In this document: positions 7,386 to 15,024 of the stretch, one piece after another
How the letters are laid out: the number at the start of each line of letters is the position of its first letter
How positions within the stretch are numbered: position 1 is the stretch's first letter
Assembly (NCBI GenBank): GCA_035968095.1
Contig: JAWQFW010000113.1
Span: 1 to 15,829, forward strand
Length of the DNA stretch: 15,829 bases
Direction of reading: 5' to 3'
DNA from: IIICB1 sp035968095
GTDB taxonomy: Bacteria; Cyanobacteriota; Cyanobacteriia; Cyanobacteriales; SIO1D9
Notes under the pieces: generated by a model
What the model was told of the DNA's origin: nothing
What the model saw: the letters and a program-made list of their open reading frames with translations, nothing else
Databases searched by the model: none
Made by a program: the position numbers and the translations under genes

Positions 7386-8570
7386 TTAAATTTGGATCGA
7401 GACTCGAACTTGTAATTTATTGAGATTTTTGACGCGATCGCTATCTTGGGGATCGAGGCGAATACTAACTTTCACCACTCGCACATCAGCACGGGCTGAG
7501 GGATCGTCGTTAGTGATTCCGGGTTGGTCGATTTGTAACCCAATTTGCTCAACTACGCCTTGCAGTTCGCCCTCGAAACCGCCATATTCGCTAACGATCG
7601 CTGCTGATTGCCCAACTTTAACATACTGAATATCACTTTCATAGACTTCGGCGCTGACATACATTTGCTGAGTTTGTCCGATCGCCACAATCCCGCGATT
7701 ACCGACAATTTCCCCGGCTTTGCTATTCACACTCAAAATTTGTCCGGAGACGGGAGAACGCACGTAGAAAGTGTCCAGATCTGCTTTAACTTTCGCCAAA
7801 TTAGCGATCGCTTCTTCTAATTCCGCTTGGATGACAGAAACATCACTCGAACGTACTTCTGAAACACTGTTTAACTTCGCTTGAGCATTTTCAATCTGTT
7901 CGCGTCCAGTTTCCTGAATTCGGTCTAAACTAGCTTCGGCTTCCTCAATTTGCTTGCGAATCAACTCCATTTCCAAGCGTCTCTCATCAACTTCCGATTG
8001 AGCCACGATTCCATCGGCTGCTAACTGTTGATAACGTTGATAGTCAACTTCAGCTTTTTCTAACTCTACCCGATGACGGGCGATCGCCGTTTTTTGGACG
8101 GTAACATCTCCGGTTAACTGCGCTTGGAGTTCGGCAACTCTCCGACTTTGGGCTTCAATATCCCCTGGTGCTTGTCCTGCTTTGACTTGAGCCAAGCGTG
8201 CTTCGACAACTTTCACTTTCGCTTCCGCACTTTTCAAATCGGCTTGACGCAATTCTAAACCATCCATAATTGCAATTACTTCACCTGCGTCTACCGCATC
8301 TCCTTCTTGGACAAGCAATTGACTGAGACGTTTAGTTGCACTGGGAGCAGCTAAGTAAATAATTTCGCCTTGAGGTTCTAAGCGTCCTAATGCAGTAATT
8401 TGCTCGATCTCGACTGCGTTAATTGTAGCTTCCGATAATTCAGTTTCAGCGATCTCTCGTTCTCTAAGCCTCTGGATAAAAAAGATTGTTCCACCTGTAA
8501 GCAGACCGAGAATTAAAAGTAAGACGATCGTTCTGGTAGGAAAGCGGAATTTCAAGAGTTTTTTATCCAC
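7386..8570 (-). CDS. devB: DevB-type membrane fusion (adaptor) subunit of ABC exporter
   Basis: This 394-residue HlyD-family adaptor has an N-terminal membrane helix (about 13-32). The DevB hallmark ITALGRLEPQGEIIYLAAPS and the half-lipoyl motif LLVQEGDAVDAGEVIAIMDG follow. Next come a long charged coiled-coil hairpin (about 110-260) and the second lipoyl half FYVRSPVSGQILSV. It should bridge the DevC/DevA-type inner-membrane complex to a TolC-like outer-membrane pore; no TolC gene is in the window. The start is GTG at 8568-8570. An overlapping ATG is out of frame, and GAGGA at 8578-8582 sits 7 nt upstream of the GTG. It lies 37 nt after the ATPase gene and 10 nt before pepM, so exporter and phosphonate genes probably share a transcript. 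In heterocyst formers DevBCA exports glycolipids; the cargo here is unknown. Confidence 0.92.
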   Translation of the reverse strand: MDKKLLKFRFPTRTIVLLLILGLLTGGTIFFIQRLREREIAETELSEATINAVEIEQITALGRLEPQGEIIYLAAPSATKRLSQLLVQEGDAVDAGEVIAIMDGLELRQADLKSAEAKVKVVEARLAQVKAGQAPGDIEAQSRRVAELQAQLTGDVTVQKTAIARHRVELEKAEVDYQRYQQLAADGIVAQSEVDERRLEMELIRKQIEEAEASLDRIQETGREQIENAQAKLNSVSEVRSSDVSVIQAELEEAIANLAKVKADLDTFYVRSPVSGQILSVNSKAGEIVGNRGIVAIGQTQQMYVSAEVYESDIQYVKVGQSAAIVSEYGGFEGELQGVVEQIGLQIDQPGITNDDPSARADVRVVKVSIRLDPQDSDRVKNLNKLQVRVSIQI

Positions 8571-8607
8571 ATTGAAGTCCTCATATTAGGAGGGAAAGGG
8601 ATCTTAG

Positions 8608-10161
8608 TTAACTTTTTGACATTTTCTTCATCAGACGACGATGCAAAACAGAGGCTACTCGATCTAACTCAGTATCTGAGGTAAAAATCAGTTTGCTGTA
8701 AGCAGCAACCATTAGTTCTGAGAAGACCTTTTTTTCCAAGACCATCACTTCTGCTTCTATCTTAGGTAGTACACGGACAGTATAAGAATAGTTTTCGCCG
8801 ACAATCAACTCTCTCGCTCCAAAAGTTTCCCCAGGAAAGATGGTTTTTTCCGGAATTTCTACGCCTGAGCGATCTTGTCGGAGGATCTGCACTTTTCCTT
8901 TCGCAAGGACATAAAACTTTTGCGGCGAGTCTCCTGGTTGAATAATATTCGAGTTGGGTCCGTAGTAAACTACTTTCACTTTGGCGATCGCTCGATCTAA
9001 ATTTTCCAATTCGAGATTGGGCAAAATATTCGTTAAATGACTTTTCAGGACACGCTGGTTCATTCGTCGCGCAACATCGCTGCTGGTTTGGTCAGAATTC
9101 TCCATCATCAGTTGGAAAAAGTCTTTTTCAATCACAATTATCTTAGCTTCGGCTGCTTTGGCTACCTGTACAGTTGCAGTACGCTCACTTCCTTCTAACA
9201 AGCCAATTTCACCAAAGTATTCGCCACGAGTCAGGCGGTTTAATAGTTTCGGTGACTGATCTGGGGTTTCTTTCCAAACTTCGACGATTCCTTCGAGGAG
9301 AACATAAAATTTAGTCGCTAATTCTCCTTGTTGAATGACGATTTCTCCGGGTGCGAAGGTCAAAACTTTCGGTTGAATTATGGGTATGCTCTCCCCAGTG
9401 CTGTTTTTGGCAGCGATCGCGTTTGTTAACAAAGTTTCATCAAATCCTGGTAACGCGATCGAGAGTTCGTGGCTTAAAGCTAACCCAAGTTTGCCGTCTT
9501 CGACATTAATAATTCGGTCTGCTACGTCAAGTATGCGGTTATCGTGAGTAACGACAATCACTGCACTACCTTGTTCTTTGGCTAATCGGTGCATTAAAGT
9601 AACCACATTCCGCCCAGAAACTTTATCTAAAGCCGCCGTTGGTTCATCTGCTAAAACTAATTTCGGCTGGGTTACTAAAGCGCAAGCGATCGCTACTCTC
9701 TGGCGTTGTCCAATCGAAAGGCGATTCGGGTAATAATTCAGGCGATCGCCTAATCCGACTAATTCTAACATCGCTTGGGCTTTTTCCCGGATTTCTTGGG
9801 GTAATAAACCCGGATGCAATTCCAACGACATCTGCACATTTTGTTGCGCTGTTAAAAAGTTTAAAAGATTACTAGCTTGAGTAATATAACCAAAGTTACG
9901 TCGCATTGTGACAAGCTGTGGATTCGTCGCTCCTTTAAGTTCCTGACCGAAAATTTTTAAACTACCTTTTTGTACGGCTCGTAAGCAACCAATTAAGCTC
10001 AATAAGGTGGTTTTTCCCGATCCCGACGGACCCGTAATAATAATAAATTCCTGGGGTCGAACTACTAAATTAATCCCAAATAAAGTTTGCTTTCGCAATT
10101 CTCCCTCACCATAAAAGTGATTAAGATCCTTAATTGCGACGATCGCTTCGTTTGCCATCAT
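8608..10161 (-). CDS. devA: DevA-type ABC ATPase fused to two cyclic-nucleotide-binding-like domains
   Basis: Residues 1 to about 228 are a complete LolD/DevA-type ATPase: Walker A GPSGSGKT (44-51), Q-loop Gln95, signature LSIGQ (148-152), Walker B LVLADEP (168-174, Glu173) and switch His206. The usual DevA stops there, near 230-250 residues. This one continues to 517 with two cNMP-binding-type beta-rolls. The first (about 267-350) keeps the phosphate-binding cassette, FGEIGLLEGSERTAT at 316-330, with Glu318 and Arg327 in the ligand positions. The second (about 395-485) has FGARELIVGENYSYT, lacks the matching Arg, and probably does not bind a cyclic nucleotide. This layout implies that nucleotide binding may gate the pump, though regulation is inference. 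The ATG at 10161 has GAGGAG (10170-10175) 8 nt upstream. It lies 107 nt after devC. Confidence 0.93.
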   Translation of the reverse strand: MMANEAIVAIKDLNHFYGEGELRKQTLFGINLVVRPQEFIIITGPSGSGKTTLLSLIGCLRAVQKGSLKIFGQELKGATNPQLVTMRRNFGYITQASNLLNFLTAQQNVQMSLELHPGLLPQEIREKAQAMLELVGLGDRLNYYPNRLSIGQRQRVAIACALVTQPKLVLADEPTAALDKVSGRNVVTLMHRLAKEQGSAVIVVTHDNRILDVADRIINVEDGKLGLALSHELSIALPGFDETLLTNAIAAKNSTGESIPIIQPKVLTFAPGEIVIQQGELATKFYVLLEGIVEVWKETPDQSPKLLNRLTRGEYFGEIGLLEGSERTATVQVAKAAEAKIIVIEKDFFQLMMENSDQTSSDVARRMNQRVLKSHLTNILPNLELENLDRAIAKVKVVYYGPNSNIIQPGDSPQKFYVLAKGKVQILRQDRSGVEIPEKTIFPGETFGARELIVGENYSYTVRVLPKIEAEVMVLEKKVFSELMVAAYSKLIFTSDTELDRVASVLHRRLMKKMSKS

Positions 10162-10268
10162 CTTTTTTGCTCCTCAAAGAACCGCCATCCCCAAAATCTA
10201 TGTCGAAAAAGTCCCCCCGTGACTGCCCTTCGACCCTTAATTTCTAGCAACAATAGCTTCATTTTTAA

Positions 10269-11447
10269 TTAGAAAAATAGTTCTGCTGGATCTGCTTGTT
10301 GTAATTTTCCCATACAAATTGCTCCGGAAACAAAACACATTCCTACTGTTAGCCCCAAAACAAAAATCGCTCTCGTTAAAGTCATTTCAATCGGTAAGGC
10401 TGTAGCATCTTTACTGATTGCATATAATCCTAAAGAAAGCGCAAAACCAGGAATATAACCCAGAACGGCAATAATTAAAGCTTCTTGAAATAAAATATTC
10501 AAAAAATAGCGATGTTTATAGCCTCTAGCTTTGAGAAGTGCATAATCTGGCAAATGATCGGACACTTCGTTAAACAAAATTTGGTAAACAATAATTACTC
10601 CCACTAAAAAGCCCACAAATACACCCACCCCAAAGATAAAACCAATCGGCGCACTGGTTGACCAATAGTTTTTTTCGTAGTCAATAAATTCTTCAAGAGT
10701 CATTGCTTTGAGACTACTGGGAATTTGTGCTTTAATTGCCTGAAGTACGACTTGAGGATCGAAGTTCGGTTTGATCCGAATCAAGCCAATGGTAAGATAT
10801 TCCGCACTACGTCCAGTTATTTTCGTAAATGTCGCTGTACTGGTGACGATATTACCATCATCAGCAAAACTTGCACCCGCAAAATCAACGGTATCTACAA
10901 TCCAAACCTGTCGTCCGTTAACTTCTGCTTGCACGGGATTTCCGGTTGCTAAATCTTGTACGATCGTCCCGTATTCTTTCAAGTCGGAATTGCGATCGAA
11001 AAGAATTGTACCCACAGTTCGGAGTTTCGCGAGTAAGCGTTCTGAGTCGGGAAAGGCGATCGCCGGATTTTCCGGATTGATCCCAATCACAATCACGCCC
11101 TTACCACCAATTGTATCACCATATTTCAGCGATCGCTGTCCATGATACAAATAACTAATTGATTCTACCCCCTCTATATTCATCGTTCGATAAAGATACT
11201 GACGCGGAAATTCCTCCGTACTCGCTAAAGTTTTCATTTTGGGATTAATTAACACCAAATCGGCTTGCAAACGTCTATGCAAAGCTGTTTGACTATCATA
11301 CAAAGAATCTAAAAAAGCTAACTGCATAAACATCAAAATTGCCGCAAAAGCAATCCCAATAATTGCCACCACCAAACGGACTTTATTATGAGTTAATTGT
11401 AACCAAGCGACCGAGATCGTAGAAAACCTTTTCATCAACAACGTCAT
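10269..11447 (-). CDS. devC: DevC-type permease subunit of ABC exporter (FtsX/MacB-like)
   Basis: The 392-residue integral membrane protein has the FtsX-type plan: one N-terminal helix (about 24-46), a large extracytoplasmic domain (about 50-265), then three helices near 268-292, 318-345 and 360-384. It begins with MKRFSTISVAWLQLTHNKVR, a DevC-like amphipathic lead. It carries NEVSDHLPDYALLKARGY between helices two and three, the coupling region that contacts the ATPase, and ends LQQADPAELFF, as DevC proteins do. It is the first gene of a probable five-gene minus-strand unit with the ATPase, adaptor, pepM and ppd. The order C-A-B differs from the devB-C-A order of the classic heterocyst locus. 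The ATG at 11445-11447 is used; a second in-frame ATG at 11433-11435 is possible. No clear Shine-Dalgarno sequence. Confidence 0.92.
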   Translation of the reverse strand: MTLLMKRFSTISVAWLQLTHNKVRLVVAIIGIAFAAILMFMQLAFLDSLYDSQTALHRRLQADLVLINPKMKTLASTEEFPRQYLYRTMNIEGVESISYLYHGQRSLKYGDTIGGKGVIVIGINPENPAIAFPDSERLLAKLRTVGTILFDRNSDLKEYGTIVQDLATGNPVQAEVNGRQVWIVDTVDFAGASFADDGNIVTSTATFTKITGRSAEYLTIGLIRIKPNFDPQVVLQAIKAQIPSSLKAMTLEEFIDYEKNYWSTSAPIGFIFGVGVFVGFLVGVIIVYQILFNEVSDHLPDYALLKARGYKHRYFLNILFQEALIIAVLGYIPGFALSLGLYAISKDATALPIEMTLTRAIFVLGLTVGMCFVSGAICMGKLQQADPAELFF

Positions 11448-11514
11448 TAAATTAACTTTTACTTAAGTCACCGTTTCTCTAGCCATCAAGCTGTTGCTCT
11501 TTAAAATAATTATC

Positions 11515-11531
11515 AAAGCTATTTGAGCTTT
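11515..11531. promoter_or_regulatory. Inverted repeat upstream of the exporter-phosphonate unit
   Basis: AAAGCT-ATTTG-AGCTTT is a perfect 6-bp inverted repeat 67 nt upstream of the devC start, in the 181-nt spacer (11448-11628) between devC and the glycosyltransferase gene. On the minus strand it overlaps a GATAAT hexamer region (about 11509-11514) that could be a -10 element, so it might be an operator. No convincing -35 is seen. Nothing else was recognised in this spacer; no NtcA-type GTA-N8-TAC site was noticed. Confidence 0.3.
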
Positions 11532-11628
11532 CATCATCAGCATTAACTCTTCCGATTACTTATCAATTTTTTTCACCTAAGCTGCAAACTTACTCAGAAC
11601 TTTTTAACTCAACTTTTAAGCATCCTTT

Positions 11629-12363
11629 TTATATTTTGTCAATAACAATATAGCGTTTTTCATTAGGAATTAAATCATGATTATGCCAATTAAATAATTT
11701 CTCACAAGTATAAACTTTAGGAAAATAAATTTCTTCAGCATTCGACAAGTAAGCTGCCCACCAACTAAAGGTACTTTGAGAAATAATAATTTTCTGAAAT
11801 GATTTAATAAATTGAAAAGTTTTTATAGTGTCTAAGTTAACAATTTCCGGATTGAATTTATCGAAAAGATTAAGCAAATCACTTCTGGGGCTATCTGTAC
11901 AGATATATAATTTTCTCGGTTGAGCCAGAGCGATTGATTTTAAATAAAATTCCGGAGCTAACATTCGCTTTAATTTTACATAATCTCCAATTCTAATATG
12001 CACAACCACATCTTGCGGATGAGCTTCAAATAAATTATTGATTTGTAACCATTCTTTAACCGGATATCCTTCATATAATTTTATTTTTTGGAAGAAACCA
12101 TATAATCTAATCTTACAGTCATTTGATAAATCGTCAAAATCAAAGTTTTCATCTGTATAAGTTACTTGTTTATCAAATAAATAAGGAAACTTACTCAAAT
12201 TTATCCCATCAATTTTTTCGTAAGTATTAACAAAACCCCTAATTGGTTTCGTTTTTAACTTCAAACCCGTTTTCCTAGCCACAATTCTCCCAAGACAATA
12301 TTGAAACAACCAATTTCCCAATCTACCTCTATATTTAATAACTATCATAATTAGTTGACTCAA
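11629..12363 (-). CDS. GT11 family glycosyltransferase (alpha-1,2-fucosyltransferase-like)
   Basis: The 244-residue protein shows the GT11 motifs in order: YRGRLGNWLFQYCLGRIVA (11-29), matching the family's GGLGNQMFQYA start; VVHIRIGDYV (120-129), matching HxRRGDY; and ISQSTFSWWAAYLS near the C-terminus. GT11 enzymes transfer fucose (from GDP-fucose) or a related sugar to galactose in glycans. The second Arg of the HxRRGD motif is Ile125 here, so donor or acceptor may differ. It is shorter than typical bacterial members (about 280-300), with loss mainly in loops. The ATG at 12363 overlaps the upstream gene's stop as ATGA, which supports this start and indicates coupling. No strong terminator hairpin was seen downstream. 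Confidence 0.85.
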   Translation of the reverse strand: MSQLIMIVIKYRGRLGNWLFQYCLGRIVARKTGLKLKTKPIRGFVNTYEKIDGINLSKFPYLFDKQVTYTDENFDFDDLSNDCKIRLYGFFQKIKLYEGYPVKEWLQINNLFEAHPQDVVVHIRIGDYVKLKRMLAPEFYLKSIALAQPRKLYICTDSPRSDLLNLFDKFNPEIVNLDTIKTFQFIKSFQKIIISQSTFSWWAAYLSNAEEIYFPKVYTCEKLFNWHNHDLIPNEKRYIVIDKI

Positions 12364-13067
12364 AAGATTAACTTACATAATTGAACGCCAAAACTAGACT
12401 TTAACAACTGAATACTGGTTAATTTCCTAAACCTTTGTGCTTCTTGGCTTTGAAGAGAAAACCAATTATTTCTTTGCTGTCTAGCTAAAGCTAAACTATA
12501 GCCACAAGGAGAATCATGCTCAACAATAATTCTGTCATCAACTACCGATTGTAAATGATGCTTAAAAGCTAAATAAGCTAAATAAACATCTAAACCCCAG
12601 CCCACATAATTAACCTCTGTATCTACTGGACAAAGTTGTTGCAATAAACTTAAACGAATCGCAAAGCAAAAACCTTCCACAAACACTACAGGTCGAAGTT
12701 TATTTGTTTTTTGACATTGCATTTGTGGATGACCAGAATTGTTGCACGCAGGAGCATAAATTCCCACAGCAGGATTGCGAAATGCCTCTTCTGCATATTG
12801 AATTGTTAAGTGATAATTACTAATTTTTACATCAGAACAAATAAAGTAAAGTAAAGAATGTTGAGATTTGTTTGCCAACTCTTGACAAGCAATATTAAGT
12901 AAGTTAGCATAATAAACATTAGGTAATTTGAGATCGAAGTAATTTTGAGAAAAATTATCTAAATTAGAACCACTATCAATTGCCAAAACTTCACCACAAG
13001 AACGAAAACCAGAAATCAATTCTACTGCATTAGCGTTGCAATTATGGTTAACAATTGTAATTAACAT
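12360..13067 (-). CDS. GT-A-type glycosyltransferase-like protein
   Basis: The likely product is 235 residues from the ATG at 13065-13067. It begins MLITIVNHNCNANAVELISG, a GT2-like first strand, and continues VLAIDSGSNLDNF, LLYFICSDVKIS (Asp79 in the DxD-like position), VVFVEGFCFAIR (127-138) and NYVGWGLDVYLAYLAF (153-168). These elements are common in small GT-A fold enzymes that act on polysaccharides. A TTG eight codons upstream (13091) is possible but less convincing. The sugar and acceptor cannot be predicted. It is the first gene of a two-gene unit with the GT11 gene and starts only 10 nt from the divergent glycosyltransferase. No Shine-Dalgarno sequence is apparent. Confidence 0.75.
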   Translation of the reverse strand: MLITIVNHNCNANAVELISGFRSCGEVLAIDSGSNLDNFSQNYFDLKLPNVYYANLLNIACQELANKSQHSLLYFICSDVKISNYHLTIQYAEEAFRNPAVGIYAPACNNSGHPQMQCQKTNKLRPVVFVEGFCFAIRLSLLQQLCPVDTEVNYVGWGLDVYLAYLAFKHHLQSVVDDRIIVEHDSPCGYSLALARQQRNNWFSLQSQEAQRFRKLTSIQLLKSSFGVQLCKLIF

Positions 13068-13077
13068 AAAAAGTAAA

Positions 13078-14106
13078 ATGTTAGCTGCCAATTTTTATAT
13101 TATACCGACATTTTTTACTTTAGTCCTGATTATTGGGCTGATTATTGGCAAGAAATTTCCCAAGCCAGAAAGAGAAACAATAATTACTGAAGTAAGAAAC
13201 AATTTTCGGAAATGGTCAGAAACATGGGAAAACAATGCCTATGAGGGAAATTGGAGCGAAGATATTACCATTATTGTGAAAACTTTTGAGCGACCCTGCT
13301 GTATTTTTCGCTTGCTGAAATCAATTAGGAAATATTATCCGACCGTAAAAATTTTAGTTTGTGAAGATAGTCGAACTAATCTTTTTGAAAATCGAGAATC
13401 TCCGCAAAAAAATATTATTTGGTTAACTTTACCTTTTGAAGCCGGACATACATTAGGGGCAGGACGGAACCATTTACTCAAGCAAGTGACAACAAAGTAT
13501 TTTTTTCTTTGTGATGATGACCACATTTTTACAGAACATACTTGCTTAAAAACTTTGTTAGCATTTCTAGCAGAATTTGATTACGATCTTGTGGGTGGTT
13601 CCCAAGGTAAAGAACAATACGGAACCGCAATTTTCGAGCAAGTTGGCGAGATTGTCTATCAAAGATTTTTTCAGCATCACGGTGTAGTCACAAAAAATGT
13701 CGTGAAATGCGATCGCGTTTCTAATACTTTTTTAGCCAAAACCGCCTCCGTTCAGAGTGTAGGTTGGGAAGGACGAGTTCTAGCTAACGAACACGCAGAA
13801 TTTTTTCTCAGAGCATCAAGACAAGGACTGAAAATCGCTCAAATGGGTAAAATCTTCGTCGAGCATAACCGCCGTTGCGAGCAAGCGACAGGAATTGGCA
13901 AATTGTTAGGATGGATACTACCACACCGCGATCGCGAGTACCATAACTTAATGGTTGGTTCGACTAATTGGTTGGGTACGCGATCGCCAGATGCTAAAAT
14001 CCGACAACAAAAATACTGTTTTCAAAAAAATGGCATTAAAAAAATTATTGACACTCAAACTTCATCAGATTATCAAAAACTAAAAGTCCTCCTCACCCAA
14101 GCATAA
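13078..14106 (+). CDS. Membrane-anchored glycosyltransferase resembling beta-1,4-N-acetylgalactosaminyltransferases (GT12-like)
   Basis: From the ATG at 13078 the protein has 342 residues: an N-terminal membrane helix (about 6-24), a short stem, and a GT-A domain from residue 61. Motifs are IIVKTFERP (65-73), LLKSIRKYYPTVKILVCEDS (79-98), PFEAGHTLGAGRN (119-131), QVTTKYFFLCDDDHIFT (136-152, Asp146-148 as DxD), DYDLVGGSQ and WEGRVLANEHAEFF. From memory these follow the catalytic domain of animal B4GALNT1 (GM2/GD2 synthase): KTF-R, SIR-YPTV, AGRN, QVTTKY, DDD-FT, DLVGG. A GalNAc or similar transferase is therefore plausible; the donor is unproven. The frame is open to a TTG at 13036, but the ATG is preferred because it places the anchor at the N-terminus. 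No good ribosome-binding site is seen. Confidence 0.8.
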   Translation: MLAANFYIIPTFFTLVLIIGLIIGKKFPKPERETIITEVRNNFRKWSETWENNAYEGNWSEDITIIVKTFERPCCIFRLLKSIRKYYPTVKILVCEDSRTNLFENRESPQKNIIWLTLPFEAGHTLGAGRNHLLKQVTTKYFFLCDDDHIFTEHTCLKTLLAFLAEFDYDLVGGSQGKEQYGTAIFEQVGEIVYQRFFQHHGVVTKNVVKCDRVSNTFLAKTASVQSVGWEGRVLANEHAEFFLRASRQGLKIAQMGKIFVEHNRRCEQATGIGKLLGWILPHRDREYHNLMVGSTNWLGTRSPDAKIRQQKYCFQKNGIKKIIDTQTSSDYQKLKVLLTQA

Positions 14107-14200
14107 AACATCAATAAAAACACCTCAAACCCGAAATTGATAATTCCTGTGTTATCGTAATCAAAAGAATCTCAAAAACAGACCAATAAGGCAACTGGCT

Positions 14201-14980
14201 ATGACCCTATTCCATATTTGTACAATCGCAAATAACTTAACGTTATACCAGAACATGAAAGCCTCATTTTTAAAGGCTGGATTTGATGAAACTAGATGTC
14301 GCTACACCCTTTTTGATAACTCTCAAGGAAACATCTACGAACCCTATAGTACCTTCAATAAAATCAAACAAGAAACATCAGAACCCTTTCTTATTCTTTG
14401 TCATCAAGACGTACTCGTGAATCAAGGAGATAATTTTGAACAATTAACAAAAGTTTTAACAGAACTAGATAATCTAGATTCAAATTGGGCAGTTGTTGGT
14501 AACGCTGGTCGCAATCAAGATTTCAAACTGGTCGCCAAAATAACTGACCCTAACTTTACTCCTCATTGGACTGGTCAATTTCCGCAAAAAGTTCACACTT
14601 TAGATGAAAACTTTCTTTTAATTAAAACTACTGCAAACTTATTCTGTTCTCCTGAATTAAAAGGATTTCATTTTTACGGAACAGATTTATGTCTCAACGC
14701 TATCTTAAAAGGCTATTCTTGTTATGTTGTGGATTTTCACTTAACTCATCTCAGTAAAGGCAATGCAGATTGGCGTTATCGACAAATAGAAGGAGAATTT
14801 AGGAAAAAATGGACTCCAATTTTCCAAAACTGCTATGTTCAGAAAATGTTTATGAATAACAACAAATTGATCCAATATTTCCTGGAATTTAAACCAATTC
14901 GGCTATTTTGTTGGTTACAACCAAAACTAAAAAGCTTATTTTATGTCTATAACCAATTTCCTGATAGTCATCAATCATGA
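14201..14980 (+). CDS. Glycosyltransferase family 2-like protein
   Basis: The 259-residue protein resembles the small 'glycosyltransferase-like' GT-A group. It begins LFHICTIANNLTLYQNMKAS, then CRYTLFDNSQGNIYEPYSTF, FLILCHQDVLV (His68, Asp70 in the DxD-like place), NWAVVGNAG and GFHFYGTDLCLNAILKGYSC (155-174), with His180 and His183 in VDFHLTHLSKG. The GTD and H-x-x-H elements resemble the acceptor-side and metal motifs of such enzymes. It has no membrane helix. AAGG near 14189 may serve as a ribosome-binding site. It follows the GT12-like gene by 94 nt in the same direction and precedes an ABC exporter by 44 nt. Specificity is unknown. Confidence 0.75.
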   Translation: MTLFHICTIANNLTLYQNMKASFLKAGFDETRCRYTLFDNSQGNIYEPYSTFNKIKQETSEPFLILCHQDVLVNQGDNFEQLTKVLTELDNLDSNWAVVGNAGRNQDFKLVAKITDPNFTPHWTGQFPQKVHTLDENFLLIKTTANLFCSPELKGFHFYGTDLCLNAILKGYSCYVVDFHLTHLSKGNADWRYRQIEGEFRKKWTPIFQNCYVQKMFMNNNKLIQYFLEFKPIRLFCWLQPKLKSLFYVYNQFPDSHQS

Positions 14981-15024
14981 CTAAAAAAGACAACATCAGA
15001 TCGATAAACTAAAGCCACTTATCC

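Noticed and set aside
10771..11145. Open frame on the plus strand (124 codons) opposite devC
   Set aside because: It shows no recognisable domain, and devC on the other strand is well supported.
7386..11447. Heterocyst glycolipid exporter
   Set aside because: Gene order differs, no heterocyst glycolipid synthesis genes are in the window, and the ATPase has extra CNB domains.
14137..14165. Promoter upstream of the 14201 glycosyltransferase gene (TTGATA at 14137)
   Set aside because: No acceptable -10 element lies at 16-18 nt from it.
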